Shown here: piece by piece, positions 1 to 6,427 of the stretch | How the letters are laid out: each line of letters opens with the position of its first letter | Position numbering within the stretch: the stretch's first letter is position 1 | From: Fimenecus sp045531435 | GTDB taxonomy: Bacteria > Bacillota > Clostridia > Oscillospirales > Acutalibacteraceae | Direction: 5' to 3' | Assembly: GCA_045531435.1 (NCBI GenBank) | Contig: JAZSDZ010000153.1 | Span: 1-19,834 of the forward strand | DNA length: 19,834 bases | Program-made: the position numbers and the translations under genes | Notes under the pieces: generated by a model | Databases searched by the model: none | Told to the model about the DNA's origin: nothing | The model's input: only the letters and a program-made list of their open reading frames with translations

Positions 1-42
1 AGAAAAATTGAAACTTCCAGGACAACTTTTCTAAAACGAACA

Positions 43-80
43 AAACAAAGGGCAGTGCATTCTCGTGCACTGCCTGATGT
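43..80 (-). terminator. Rho-independent terminator of the 112-399 gene
   Basis: A perfect 9-bp stem (GGCAGTGCA at 51-59 pairing with TGCACTGCC at 66-74) closes a 6-nt loop. Read on the minus strand it is followed by a T-rich run (CTTTGTTTTG). It lies about 38 nt past the stop codon of the minus-strand gene at 112-399, so it most simply ends that transcript. The plus-strand side also has some T residues, so weak two-way action is possible. Confidence 0.7.
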
Positions 81-111
81 TTTATTAACGCTTTGCTTTT
101 ACACTTTTCCC

Positions 112-399
112 CTATATCTCTTTGAAATTTTGTGAACTGTCGGTGTAAGTTTCAACAATGATATTTACACCTAATTTCACCCCTGACACAAACGCTTCAA
201 GCTCTGCCATACCGTACATATCCATACAACACTCCTTGTACTTTTCAAACAGAACTTTCTGTTCTTTTGTTAGCGTTGCAGATAACTTTTCTTCGTTCCG
301 TGCAGCAAGATTCAAAAGTTTGGAATACTCGCTCCCTCGCTTGATGCCCTTTTCAGCAGGGACTATGTTTCCATAGTACAGATTTTCAATTGTTGTCAT
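112..399 (-). CDS. Small DUF6809-like protein (95 aa)
   Basis: The start is the ATG at 397-399: AAAGGAGG lies 6 nt upstream. The reading frame is open for 26 more codons, but that extension would run through the promoter. The protein begins MTTIENLYYGNIVPAEK and is a short, charged, mostly helical polypeptide without signal peptide or membrane segment. The pattern of LYYGNI near the N-terminus, a central EEKL...EQK..FEKY helix and a C-terminal EAFVSGVKLGVNI segment resembles the DUF6809 family, which I recall as frequent in Clostridia and often near mobile elements. No function is known and none can be read from the sequence. It stands alone, with its own promoter-like sequence and terminator, and is divergent from the HD-domain operon. 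Confidence 0.75.
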   Translation of the reverse strand: MTTIENLYYGNIVPAEKGIKRGSEYSKLLNLAARNEEKLSATLTKEQKVLFEKYKECCMDMYGMAELEAFVSGVKLGVNIIVETYTDSSQNFKEI

Positions 400-406
400 A
401 AAAAAC

Positions 407-443
407 CTCCTTTCAGCGTGTCTATATATCACTCTGAAAGGAG
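407..443. repeat. 10-bp perfect inverted repeat around the -10 region
   Basis: CTCCTTTCAG (407-416) and CTGAAAGGAG (434-443) are exact reverse complements separated by 17 nt. One arm contains the ribosome binding site of the 112-399 gene; the other lies in the spacer between its -35 and -10 boxes. The layout suits an operator bound by a dimeric repressor. If transcription starts further upstream, the transcript could instead form a hairpin hiding the ribosome binding site. Confidence 0.6.
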
Positions 444-453
444 TAAATGTCAA
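423..453 (-). promoter_or_regulatory. Probable promoter of the 112-399 gene
   Basis: On the minus strand a perfect -35 box TTGACA (448-453) is followed by a -10-like TATATA (423-428, spacing 19) or GATATA (425-430, spacing 17). Transcription would begin near 416, giving a leader of about 17 nt that is mostly the ribosome binding site. The -35 is convincing; the -10 is imperfect. Confidence 0.55.
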
Positions 454-516
454 GTCATATTTATAAAAAATTAGCAAAATTATTTATATTGTTTATTGGA
501 AAGAAAATTATGCAAT

Positions 517-529
517 TTTTGTCACAAAA
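517..529. repeat. Palindrome TTTTGTCACAAAA
   Basis: A 13-bp palindrome with one central base lies between the two divergent promoters (minus-strand gene at 399 and HD gene at 669). The surrounding 20 nt (510-529) match the reverse complement of 17671-17690 at 18 of 20 positions. It could be an operator, or a remnant of an IS21-type end; in DNA this AT-rich, chance is also possible. Confidence 0.3.
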
Positions 530-614
530 TGTTGTAAATATACGATATATAATTATGAGAACAAATGATTAGGCATTTTAGCCTCGTGGCACACCTTAAA
601 TACCAATACAGTGG

Positions 615-643
615 TTGATTTCAGTTTATAGATATGTTATAAT
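615..643 (+). promoter_or_regulatory. Sigma-A-type promoter of the HD/YwgA-like operon
   Basis: TTGATT (615-620), a 17-bp spacer and a perfect TATAAT (638-643) preceded by TGT, an extended -10. The transcript would start near 650, only about 5 nt before the ribosome binding site AAGGAGG (655-661). This rules out the in-frame ATG at 615 as a start, because it lies inside the -35 box. Confidence 0.8.
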
Positions 644-668
644 ATTTTTCACCCAAGGAGGATACCCT

Positions 669-1946
669 TTGAAAACAGACAAGTATCGTGACCCAATACA
701 CGGCTTTATTGAAGTGCGTGAGTATGAAAATAAAATTATAAATTCTCTACCTTTTCAAAGATTGCGAAATATAAAACAACTCGCAATGACCTACTATATT
801 TATCATGGAGCAGAGCATACTCGTTTTGGACATTCATTGGGTGTAATGCATTTGGTTACTCGTGCATATAGGAATGCAGTTAATGATTTCCCTGATAAGT
901 TTTCTAAAGAAAAACAAGCATGGCATGAACAGATTTTGCGTCTTATTGCACTAACACACGATATTGGACACGCACCCTTTTCACATGCTTCAGAAGGTTT
1001 GTTCCCAGAAGATAAAGAGGAACACGAGGATTACACCACCGAAATTATTATGAATACCGAAATCGCAGATATAATAAATGATATCGGGGACAATTTTGTG
1101 GAACAATATGGTGAAGACTATGATATTACTCCAAAGCTGATTTGCGATATTTATACGGGAAAAGATACAGGGCCAAATTCAGAATTCACTTTTCTAAAAA
1201 GTTTTATGGATAGCGAATTGGATTGCGATAAAATGGATTACCTTTTAAGAGATTCGTATTATTGCGGTGTAAAGTATGGCACATACGATGCAGAACGCTT
1301 GTTATCTTCATTTACCATATGCTACAAAGATGATATTCCAAGATTAGCCATTAAAAGTGGTGGTGTTCAAGTTTTTGAAGAATTTGTACTTGCAAGATAT
1401 TTTATGTTCATTCAAGTATATTTTCATCGAACTAGACGCTTTTTTGATATTATGCTTGCACAGGCCTTATCAGAAGTTTTGCCAAATGGTGTATATCCTA
1501 GCGATGTTAACGAATATTTAAAATGGGATGACTGTATAGTTATTCAGCTCTTGAAGGAAAATGTCAATACTAACACTGCATGTAAAAACATTGTAGAACG
1601 TATTGTATATCCAAGGGTTGATAGTACTAAAGCACACCCCACAACTGCCGATAAACAAATTTTCAAAAGAAATGCTAAAGAATTAAAAGAAAAAATTGGC
1701 GAACAACATTTTATTATTGATGCGTCTGCTGGAAAAATGCCACATAAAATACCTAAACGTATGGAAGTAGACGATGAAAAAGCAATTGTTATTTTCGATG
1801 AAACAACAGGTAAAAAAACAACAATATCAGATGAATCGGAAATAATAAAAAATTTAACTGAAAAGATCGATATATTAAGTTTATATTGTGTTCCTGAACA
1901 TAGCAAAGAAGCAATTGAATATATTCGAAAAACAAACGAAGAATAG
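669..1946 (+). CDS. HD-domain phosphohydrolase, YwfO/EF1143-like (possible dNTPase)
   Basis: A 425-aa cytosolic protein starting at TTG (669-671), with AAGGAGG ending 7 nt upstream. The N-terminus reads DPIHGFIEV (residues 8-16), then PFQRLRNIKQL (28-38) and GAEHTRFGHSLGV (47-59). The HD motif is H97-D98 in LTHDIGHAPFSH, with H50, H55, H101 and H106 as likely further metal or substrate ligands, and SELDCDKMDYLLRD supplies the last conserved aspartates. This is the signature of the SAMHD1/dGTPase-related HD superfamily; E. faecalis EF1143 of this group is a deoxynucleotide triphosphohydrolase. Hydrolysis of dNTPs is the best guess but the substrate cannot be read from sequence. The C-terminal third is charged and less recognisable. 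It is first in a two-gene operon whose next ribosome binding site overlaps its stop codon. HD dNTPases can act in phage defence by nucleotide depletion, which fits the neighbourhood but is inference. Confidence 0.88.
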   Translation: MKTDKYRDPIHGFIEVREYENKIINSLPFQRLRNIKQLAMTYYIYHGAEHTRFGHSLGVMHLVTRAYRNAVNDFPDKFSKEKQAWHEQILRLIALTHDIGHAPFSHASEGLFPEDKEEHEDYTTEIIMNTEIADIINDIGDNFVEQYGEDYDITPKLICDIYTGKDTGPNSEFTFLKSFMDSELDCDKMDYLLRDSYYCGVKYGTYDAERLLSSFTICYKDDIPRLAIKSGGVQVFEEFVLARYFMFIQVYFHRTRRFFDIMLAQALSEVLPNGVYPSDVNEYLKWDDCIVIQLLKENVNTNTACKNIVERIVYPRVDSTKAHPTTADKQIFKRNAKELKEKIGEQHFIIDASAGKMPHKIPKRMEVDDEKAIVIFDETTGKKTTISDESEIIKNLTEKIDILSLYCVPEHSKEAIEYIRKTNEE

Positions 1947-1959
1947 GAAGATATTAATT

Positions 1960-2475
1960 ATGGAGAATATGGATAGAATAGCAGAACTTTTTGGATTATT
2001 GTGCGATTCATATGTTGAAACCGCTCTTGGTAAAAAAGTGACACAAAAGCTTCTTTATTTTTTCGAAAGAAAAGGAATTAATTTAAATTTGCGATATGGA
2101 ATTCATTTTTTTGGTCCTTATAGTGCTCGACTAGATAATGCTATGCATTTATTAGAAAGCGAAGATATAATTTCAATTAATACTGCAAATATGACTCATT
2201 TAATATCTTTAGGTAAGGGCAAAATTACTCGTGGAGTTTTGTCACCAGAAGAACAAAAAATTGCGTCATTAGTTTTAGAAAAATTTGCACAAAAATCTGC
2301 TTATGATTTAGAGGCACTTGCAACAATGGATTTTGTTGCCAATACAATGCTTGAGTATGCTAATAAAGAAGAAATTATTAGCAAATTCAAAGAAATCAAA
2401 GGCGATAAATTTAATGACTCTACAATAGAAAAAACCTATACGACCTTAGTCGAAATGGATTTAATAGTTGCATAA
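1960..2475 (+). CDS. YwgA-like protein, partner of the HD phosphohydrolase
   Basis: A 171-aa protein starting at ATG 1960; TAGGAAG, overlapping the stop codon of the upstream gene, serves as ribosome binding site about 9 nt away. The longer open frame from 1888 lies inside the HD gene and is not needed. The segment KKVTQKLLYFFERKGI (about 25-40) followed by GIHFFGPYSARLD (47-59) resembles the YwgA family, found next to the YwfO-type HD gene in Bacillus subtilis. The same pattern (LQKLLYF...GPYS) recalls the Panacea/SocA-like antitoxin domain, a weaker match. No enzymatic motif is visible. A regulatory or substrate-sensing role toward the HD enzyme is plausible from the fixed gene pairing. It ends with a strong terminator. 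Confidence 0.72.
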   Translation: MENMDRIAELFGLLCDSYVETALGKKVTQKLLYFFERKGINLNLRYGIHFFGPYSARLDNAMHLLESEDIISINTANMTHLISLGKGKITRGVLSPEEQKIASLVLEKFAQKSAYDLEALATMDFVANTMLEYANKEEIISKFKEIKGDKFNDSTIEKTYTTLVEMDLIVA

Positions 2476-2479
2476 TTCA

Positions 2480-2525
2480 AAATATCCATATAGTAAGCGA
2501 ATGCTACTATATGGATATTTTTATC
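2480..2525 (+). terminator. Strong terminator of the HD/YwgA-like operon
   Basis: A perfect 16-bp stem (2480-2495 with 2505-2520) can be extended by two G:C pairs around a bulged A to a GAAT loop. It is followed by a short T run (2518-2522) and lies directly after the stop codon at 2475. It faces a second terminator of the opposite strand 20 nt further on. Confidence 0.85.
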
Positions 2526-2544
2526 AAATTAATCTATCACTCAG

Positions 2545-2590
2545 ACAAAAGCACCTATGAAGTTGGGTTAATTCCCAGCATCATAGGTGT
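2545..2590 (-). terminator. Terminator of the YaiI/YqxD gene and perhaps of the long operon
   Basis: CACCTATGA (2552-2560) pairs with TCATAGGTG (2581-2589); after an A:A mismatch, GTTGGG (2562-2567) pairs with CCCAGC (2574-2579, one G:U). On the minus strand it is followed by CTTTT. It begins within 10 nt of the stop codon at 2597. No clear terminator follows AbiH at 3172, so this may also end readthrough from the long operon. Confidence 0.8.
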
Positions 2591-2596
2591 TAAATT

Positions 2597-3040
2597 TTAT
2601 ATCACCTCACAACGTTGAAGACATATTAACAACGCCTTCAAAAAATCTGCATCGTTTTGTGATATTCTCTTTTTCGGTCCCTTTGTTCTGTTACCTGCCA
2701 TACGCTCCTTTTTGCCTATGTGACGGGTGAAAAGGAGATTTTCTATATTGCTATCGGTGTAAATAAGTCCATTTTGATTAAGCGCCTTACCGCCCTTACC
2801 AAGCACGAGAGCAGCAAGTCCATAATCCTGTGTTACAACCACATTGCCCTTTTCGGTGATATTAGCAATACGGCAATCGGCCGAATCTGCACCTTTATCA
2901 ACGACAATCGTTGTAGCACCATCCTTTTCAATGGTGTGGGTATTGTCGCAAACAATGATACATTCGAACCCGCGCTCTATAGCCACATTGACAGTGATAT
3001 CCACAACTGGACACGCATCAGCATCAATTATTATTTTCAT
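2597..3040 (-). CDS. YaiI/YqxD family protein (UPF0178, NYN/PIN-like)
   Basis: A 147-aa protein beginning MKIIIDADACPVV at the ATG 3038-3040; GAAGAGAG lies about 6 nt upstream. A second ATG 5 codons earlier has no ribosome binding site. DADACPVV, IVVDKGADSADCRI, VVTQDYGLAALVL and the C-terminal GPKKRISQNDADFLKAL block are hallmarks of UPF0178 (YaiI/YqxD), at normal family length. The family is placed with PIN/NYN-fold nucleases, with conserved aspartates (here D6 and D8, and the SAD and TQDYG aspartates) as possible metal ligands; its substrate is unknown. It is generally a chromosomal conserved gene rather than a defence gene, so it may mark the edge of the island. A probable promoter lies at 3078-3106. 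Confidence 0.85.
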   Translation of the reverse strand: MKIIIDADACPVVDITVNVAIERGFECIIVCDNTHTIEKDGATTIVVDKGADSADCRIANITEKGNVVVTQDYGLAALVLGKGGKALNQNGLIYTDSNIENLLFTRHIGKKERMAGNRTKGPKKRISQNDADFLKALLICLQRCEVI

Positions 3041-3077
3041 AAATTCTCTCTTCACATTCTAGAAACCGATGAAATAT

Positions 3078-3106
3078 ATTCTCTAACTCTTCTGAAAATT
3101 CGTCAA
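3078..3106 (-). promoter_or_regulatory. Possible promoter of the YaiI/YqxD gene
   Basis: Minus strand: TTGACG (3101-3106), 17-bp spacer, GAGAAT (3078-3083). The start would be near 3071, about 30 nt before the start codon. It lies in the 131-nt gap after AbiH, so the gene need not depend on the operon promoter. The -10 box matches the consensus at 4 of 6 positions only. Confidence 0.4.
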
Positions 3107-3171
3107 ACTATTCATCGACCCAATCCCAATAATACGATGTTAAGATTAGCCTCCCTCACGGCTATATTTTG

Positions 3172-4071
3172 CTAAACAATTTTGTATTTTGAAATGCCTA
3201 AGTTCTTTATCAAATTTTCAATATTATCTCTAGTATCTTCATCATGTGGATTAAATCTCCAAATTGCTTGTGAGTATATATTATTCAGATATTCAAAATA
3301 TGGATAATCTATTGCGCATGAGTGTCCTATTACAATAATCTCATGGAATATGTTATCCTTCAAAAAATCCTTAAGCAATGTAATCTGTGGCGCTTTACTA
3401 AATGATTTTGTTTTTTCAATAAGTGCTTTATAGGCAGTATATGTATAGTAGTCAATCAAGTCATCCTGTATCATATTTTCAATATGCTGCTCAAAATCGA
3501 CCTTTCTGTACGGTCCTCTGCCTTTTTGCCTAACATCATAAAAATATGTTTCCGGTTTATAAGCACCTTCGGGATAGCCTAATATTAAATTATCCGCTCC
3601 GACTTCACCGTGTATATGTAGCACATTGTTTCTGTTTATGCCATACAATTTTTCTAATGTATGGGTATAGTTAGTTGTAATGAATAATCCGCTAGAATTG
3701 AAATCTTCTTTATGTTTAACCGATGGCATTTTTGAATCAATTGAATTTTCAGCTTGGTCTGCAAATTCATATAAAGCATCTATTAATTTGCCATTCAAGT
3801 CAACCTGGGTTATAATTGCATCTCTGTCTCGTTCATAATTAGAAGAATAATCAGGCGCGTATCCATCAAATATTTCCTCTAAATTATTAAAATCTGGGTT
3901 AGCTAAAAGATTTTCAAAATCCGCCCAAATGTCAGCCTCTTGGCTTTGGTATATATCCCAAAAATAAGAAATCTGTTCTATTCTCTCCGCAATATTCTTA
4001 AAGTCAGGGTTGTACCTTGATGGTATTCCATGAGCTAAATCAAACCCATTTCCAACAATGAATAACTTCAT
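3172..4071 (-). CDS. AbiH family protein (abortive infection)
   Basis: A 299-aa protein starting at ATG 4069-4071, with AGAGGT a few bases upstream. The opening LFIVGNGFDLAHGIPSRY (3-20), the middle FITTNYTHTLEKLYGI with VLHIHGEV and LILGYPEG, and the late IIVIGHSCAIDYPYFEYL are the family signature of AbiH, whose founding member gives abortive infection against phages in Lactococcus. The glycine-rich N-terminus suggests a nucleotide-binding Rossmann-like fold (inference). Length is slightly below the usual 300-400 aa but nothing appears missing. It is the last gene of the packed minus-strand array, 14 nt after the deformylase-like gene, so it is probably co-expressed with the restriction-modification genes. 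No signal peptide or membrane segment is visible. Confidence 0.88.
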   Translation of the reverse strand: MKLFIVGNGFDLAHGIPSRYNPDFKNIAERIEQISYFWDIYQSQEADIWADFENLLANPDFNNLEEIFDGYAPDYSSNYERDRDAIITQVDLNGKLIDALYEFADQAENSIDSKMPSVKHKEDFNSSGLFITTNYTHTLEKLYGINRNNVLHIHGEVGADNLILGYPEGAYKPETYFYDVRQKGRGPYRKVDFEQHIENMIQDDLIDYYTYTAYKALIEKTKSFSKAPQITLLKDFLKDNIFHEIIVIGHSCAIDYPYFEYLNNIYSQAIWRFNPHDEDTRDNIENLIKNLGISKYKIV

Positions 4072-4085
4072 ATTCTAACCTCTTT

Positions 4086-4499
4086 TTATATTAACACACC
4101 ATCACAATGGTCGATTTCGTGCTGAATGATTTGTGCTGTCCAACCGGTAAAGGTTTTGATTCGGGTTTGAAATTCAGCCGTCTGCCACTGCACTTTTATA
4201 CTCTTGTAACGCTTACACTTACGAGGACCGCCGAGTAATGAAAGGCATCCCTCTTCGGTTTCATAAGGGTCTGACTTTTTGATGATTTCAGGATTGAACA
4301 TGGTCATATACTTACCATTATCATCAAAACAGATGATACGCTTATGTACACCAATCATGTTGGCAGCCATACCAACACAACCATCTGCATTAGCAGTGAG
4401 AGTGTCAAGCAAATCCTGTGCCACCTGCAAATCTTCTTTTGTTGCGACTTCCGATTTTAAGCTAAGAAAAATCGGGTCGTGGATAAGTTCTTTTATCAT
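4086..4499 (-). CDS. Short peptide deformylase-like protein
   Basis: A 137-aa protein starting at ATG 4497-4499 with AAAGGAAAG as ribosome binding site. The three deformylase motifs are in order: motif I GCVGMAAN (about 40-47), motif II EEGCLSL (about 82-88) with the metal-binding cysteine, and motif III QHEIDH (about 126-131) with both histidines and the catalytic glutamate. The family normally removes the formyl group from the N-terminal methionine of new proteins. In motif I the usual glutamine (GxGxAAxQ) is asparagine, and the protein stops 5 residues after motif III, without the C-terminal helix of housekeeping enzymes (typically 150-190 aa). Similar short forms occur in Clostridia. It lies 17 nt from the RuvB-like gene and 14 nt from AbiH, an unusual place for a translation enzyme. 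Confidence 0.85.
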   Translation of the reverse strand: MIKELIHDPIFLSLKSEVATKEDLQVAQDLLDTLTANADGCVGMAANMIGVHKRIICFDDNGKYMTMFNPEIIKKSDPYETEEGCLSLLGGPRKCKRYKSIKVQWQTAEFQTRIKTFTGWTAQIIQHEIDHCDGVLI

Positions 4500-4516
4500 A
4501 TGTACTTTCCTTTATA

Positions 4517-5248
4517 TTAAAAATTATTATCCGATAAACTGTTAATTGTTTTATCTGCTATCTCAGGGCTGATAACTCCATTGTTGGTGATTATAGCAAA
4601 ATCACGAGCTCTTTTTAATGTGTTCGTCAGTTTTCTGTTTGAACCAGCAGCATACAATGCGATTTTTTCAAGTGCACTATCGGTAATTTCTGTAGATTGC
4701 ACAAAGCACCACTTTTGAGCCAACTGAATAAGCTCATGTGTTGAATAATCAGTTAATGATGCACATATTGAAAAACAACTCAATAATTTTTCAGGAAGTT
4801 TTCTTTTTACATCCATAACTCCAATCAATGTGAATGTCGGCAAATCGAGACGTATACTTCTTGCGGTCGGTCCTTTGCCAATTATTATATCCATACAAAA
4901 ACTTTCCATTGCTGTACATAATAATTCAACACAGTCCTGTCTGATGGCATCAAAGTTTTCTATTACTAAAATGTCACCTTCTGAAAGATTGGTAAGTATT
5001 ACAGCGAAGTCCGATGCATTTCGTATCGCGTTAAAACTTGTAATATGCACAGGCACACCGAGCTCTTCAGCGATAGCATTAACCAATGTCACTTTGCCAC
5101 AGCCGCGTGGACCTAACAAAAGAATGTGATCTAAAGCTTCTTCTCGTATTTTTGCTGCGGAAATGGCGACCTTTAAAGTTTCGATTATTTTTGATTGTCC
5201 TATAAATGTGTCCAGTGTTACTCTTTCATTTGTTTTGAAGTTATCCAT
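4517..5248 (-). CDS. Degenerate RuvB-like AAA protein lacking the C-terminal domain
   Basis: A 243-aa protein that follows RuvB across the whole AAA region: FIGQ near residue 15, AAKIREEALDHILLLGP before the P-loop, ILTNLSEGDILVI, then MDIIIGKGPTARSIRLDLP and FTLIG. The catalytic positions are changed. The P-loop is GPRGCGKVT (46-54), with K52 kept but valine where RuvB has threonine. Walker B reads VIENF instead of IDEIH. Sensor 1 TTR is replaced by MDV, and the arginine finger region LRDRFG has become LLSCFS. The sensor 2 region (GSNRKLTNTLKRARDFA) keeps an arginine. RuvB is about 330-350 aa with a C-terminal winged helix; here the protein ends after the lid domain. It may bind but not hydrolyse ATP, or bind DNA or a partner. 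It starts 3 nt after the HNH gene, so the two are probably translationally coupled. It is not the cell's Holliday-junction motor: no ruvA is adjacent. Confidence 0.82.
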   Translation of the reverse strand: MDNFKTNERVTLDTFIGQSKIIETLKVAISAAKIREEALDHILLLGPRGCGKVTLVNAIAEELGVPVHITSFNAIRNASDFAVILTNLSEGDILVIENFDAIRQDCVELLCTAMESFCMDIIIGKGPTARSIRLDLPTFTLIGVMDVKRKLPEKLLSCFSICASLTDYSTHELIQLAQKWCFVQSTEITDSALEKIALYAAGSNRKLTNTLKRARDFAIITNNGVISPEIADKTINSLSDNNF

Positions 5249-5251
5249 TTG

Positions 5252-5995
5252 TTATTCCTCACTCAGATGATAGTCCAAAAGTATTTTCAATTCAGTTCCA
5301 TCATTAAAAACAAATGATTTGTTCTGAGCATTAAATTTAGGGTTAAGCTTATGTATCAATCTGTGGTGATTGGGACAGAGCACAACGAGGTTACTGGAGT
5401 CATTATTATGTGAAAGTGCAAAATATTTTATGTGATGTACTTCACAGAGGTTTTCCGTATATTCTGAAAAAGGTCTGTGTGCACAAATTTGGCAATTTCC
5501 TTTATACAGATTTTTCAGCTGTTTTATAATTCCTGTATTATAAACACGTTGTTGTGTTTGAGAATTTTTGATTTTTATTCCAGCAGTTTCGTCCTTGAAG
5601 TTAATAATATTTTCAACTTCCATCTCATTCATATCAGATATATCGTAAAGGGGTAAAGAACTATTTTCTGTTTCTTCCGATAAGCCCTCCGTCATATTTG
5701 AAATAATTGATATAACAATATCTGTTATTTCATCAAAAGAAAATTGTTGCATGTGAGATGTTGTCTTCTTTATGCGTTCTCTTGGTGGGCGATTACACTG
5801 TCCGTTTCGAGGACTGGATGTAACAACATCATACTCATCTCTTAGACGTTTTAAGTAATTATTGTTTTTGCCGAAAATCCGGCCTATTTGTTTAAATGCC
5901 TCACTGCGAGTGTTAAAACCTAATTTGTTTACCGCATCCATATCATATTCCGAAAGATAGTATGCAATTATATCCATAAGTTTAGTTTTATCCAT
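5252..5995 (-). CDS. HNH endonuclease, putative restriction enzyme
   Basis: A 247-aa protein. The C-terminal half holds an HNH nuclease domain: zinc-type CQIC (C168, C171), the catalytic region EVHHIKYF (H187, H188) and LCPNHHRLIH (C207, H210, H211, H215). The N-terminal 75 residues (AYYLSEYD...LGFNTRSEAF..IGRIFG..NNYLKRLRDEYD..R.G) match a domain I recall from HNH-type restriction enzymes next to C5 methyltransferases, probably DNA binding. The middle (about 85-145) is acidic and poorly conserved-looking. Its start codon lies inside vsr (8-nt overlap) and its stop is 3 nt before the RuvB-like gene. The likely role is cleavage of unmodified DNA at the site protected by the neighbouring methyltransferase; the recognition sequence cannot be predicted. 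Confidence 0.85.
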   Translation of the reverse strand: MDKTKLMDIIAYYLSEYDMDAVNKLGFNTRSEAFKQIGRIFGKNNNYLKRLRDEYDVVTSSPRNGQCNRPPRERIKKTTSHMQQFSFDEITDIVISIISNMTEGLSEETENSSLPLYDISDMNEMEVENIINFKDETAGIKIKNSQTQQRVYNTGIIKQLKNLYKGNCQICAHRPFSEYTENLCEVHHIKYFALSHNNDSSNLVVLCPNHHRLIHKLNPKFNAQNKSFVFNDGTELKILLDYHLSEE

Positions 5996-6422
5996 TATTA
6001 TCTCCTTTGTTAGCCATGATATGTTTTTTTATGCTTTGCAACGTATCTTTTTCATTCTTATTTTTTAATTTGCATTCCCACACGGTTAGCACATTCCAAC
6101 CAAGCTCTTCCAAGTTTTTGATTTTCTTTTTATCACGAGCGATATTTGTTTCAATTTTATTTTTCCAGAATTCTTCATTACTTTTAGGCCATACAAAGTG
6201 TTTGCAACCTTCATGACCATGCCAGAAACAACCGTTAACAAAAATCACGGTTTTATGTTTAGGTAAGACAATATCCGGAGAACCTGGTAGTCTTTTATCA
6301 TTTTTTCTGTAGCGGAAGCCTTGAGAAAAAAGATATTTACGGACCAGTTCCTCCGGTTTTGTATTTTTACCTTTTATCCGGGACATATTATAGCTCCGGG
6401 TTTTCTTATCGTGTACATCCAT
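5988..6422 (-). CDS. vsr: Very short patch repair endonuclease Vsr
   Basis: A 144-aa protein of normal Vsr length. It opens with the conserved RSYNMSRIKGKNTKPE (9-24), then GSPDIVLP with catalytic D50, FVNGCFWHGHEGC (61-73) and VLTVWEC (111-117). C65, H70, C73 and C117 match the structural zinc site of E. coli Vsr, and H68/H70 lie where the catalytic histidines fall. Vsr nicks 5' of the T in T:G mismatches made when 5-methylcytosine deaminates, so it protects the genome from the mutagenic effect of the C5 methyltransferase encoded just upstream (5-nt gap). It overlaps the HNH gene by 8 nt. The presence of Vsr implies that the methylase makes 5-methylcytosine in the host genome. Confidence 0.95.
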   Translation of the reverse strand: MDVHDKKTRSYNMSRIKGKNTKPEELVRKYLFSQGFRYRKNDKRLPGSPDIVLPKHKTVIFVNGCFWHGHEGCKHFVWPKSNEEFWKNKIETNIARDKKKIKNLEELGWNVLTVWECKLKNKNEKDTLQSIKKHIMANKGDNNG

Positions 6423-6427
6423 ATTAT

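Noticed and set aside
615..668. N-terminal extension of the HD protein from the ATG at 615
   Set aside because: The ATG lies in the -35 box of a strong promoter and has no ribosome binding site; the TTG at 669 has AAGGAGG at the right distance and begins the conserved domain.
1544..1906. Minus-strand open frame of 120 codons inside the HD gene
   Set aside because: Antisense shadow of a gene with strong family motifs, no ribosome binding site.
3147..3164. Hairpin TAGCC/GGCTA after AbiH as operon terminator
   Set aside because: Only 5 bp with an 8-nt loop, and no T run on the minus strand.
2720..3175. Plus-strand open frame of 151 codons opposite the YaiI/YqxD gene
   Set aside because: It lies antisense to a clearly conserved gene, has no ribosome binding site and its product resembles nothing.
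4517..5248. Housekeeping RuvB
   Set aside because: Catalytic residues and the C-terminal domain are missing and ruvA is not adjacent.
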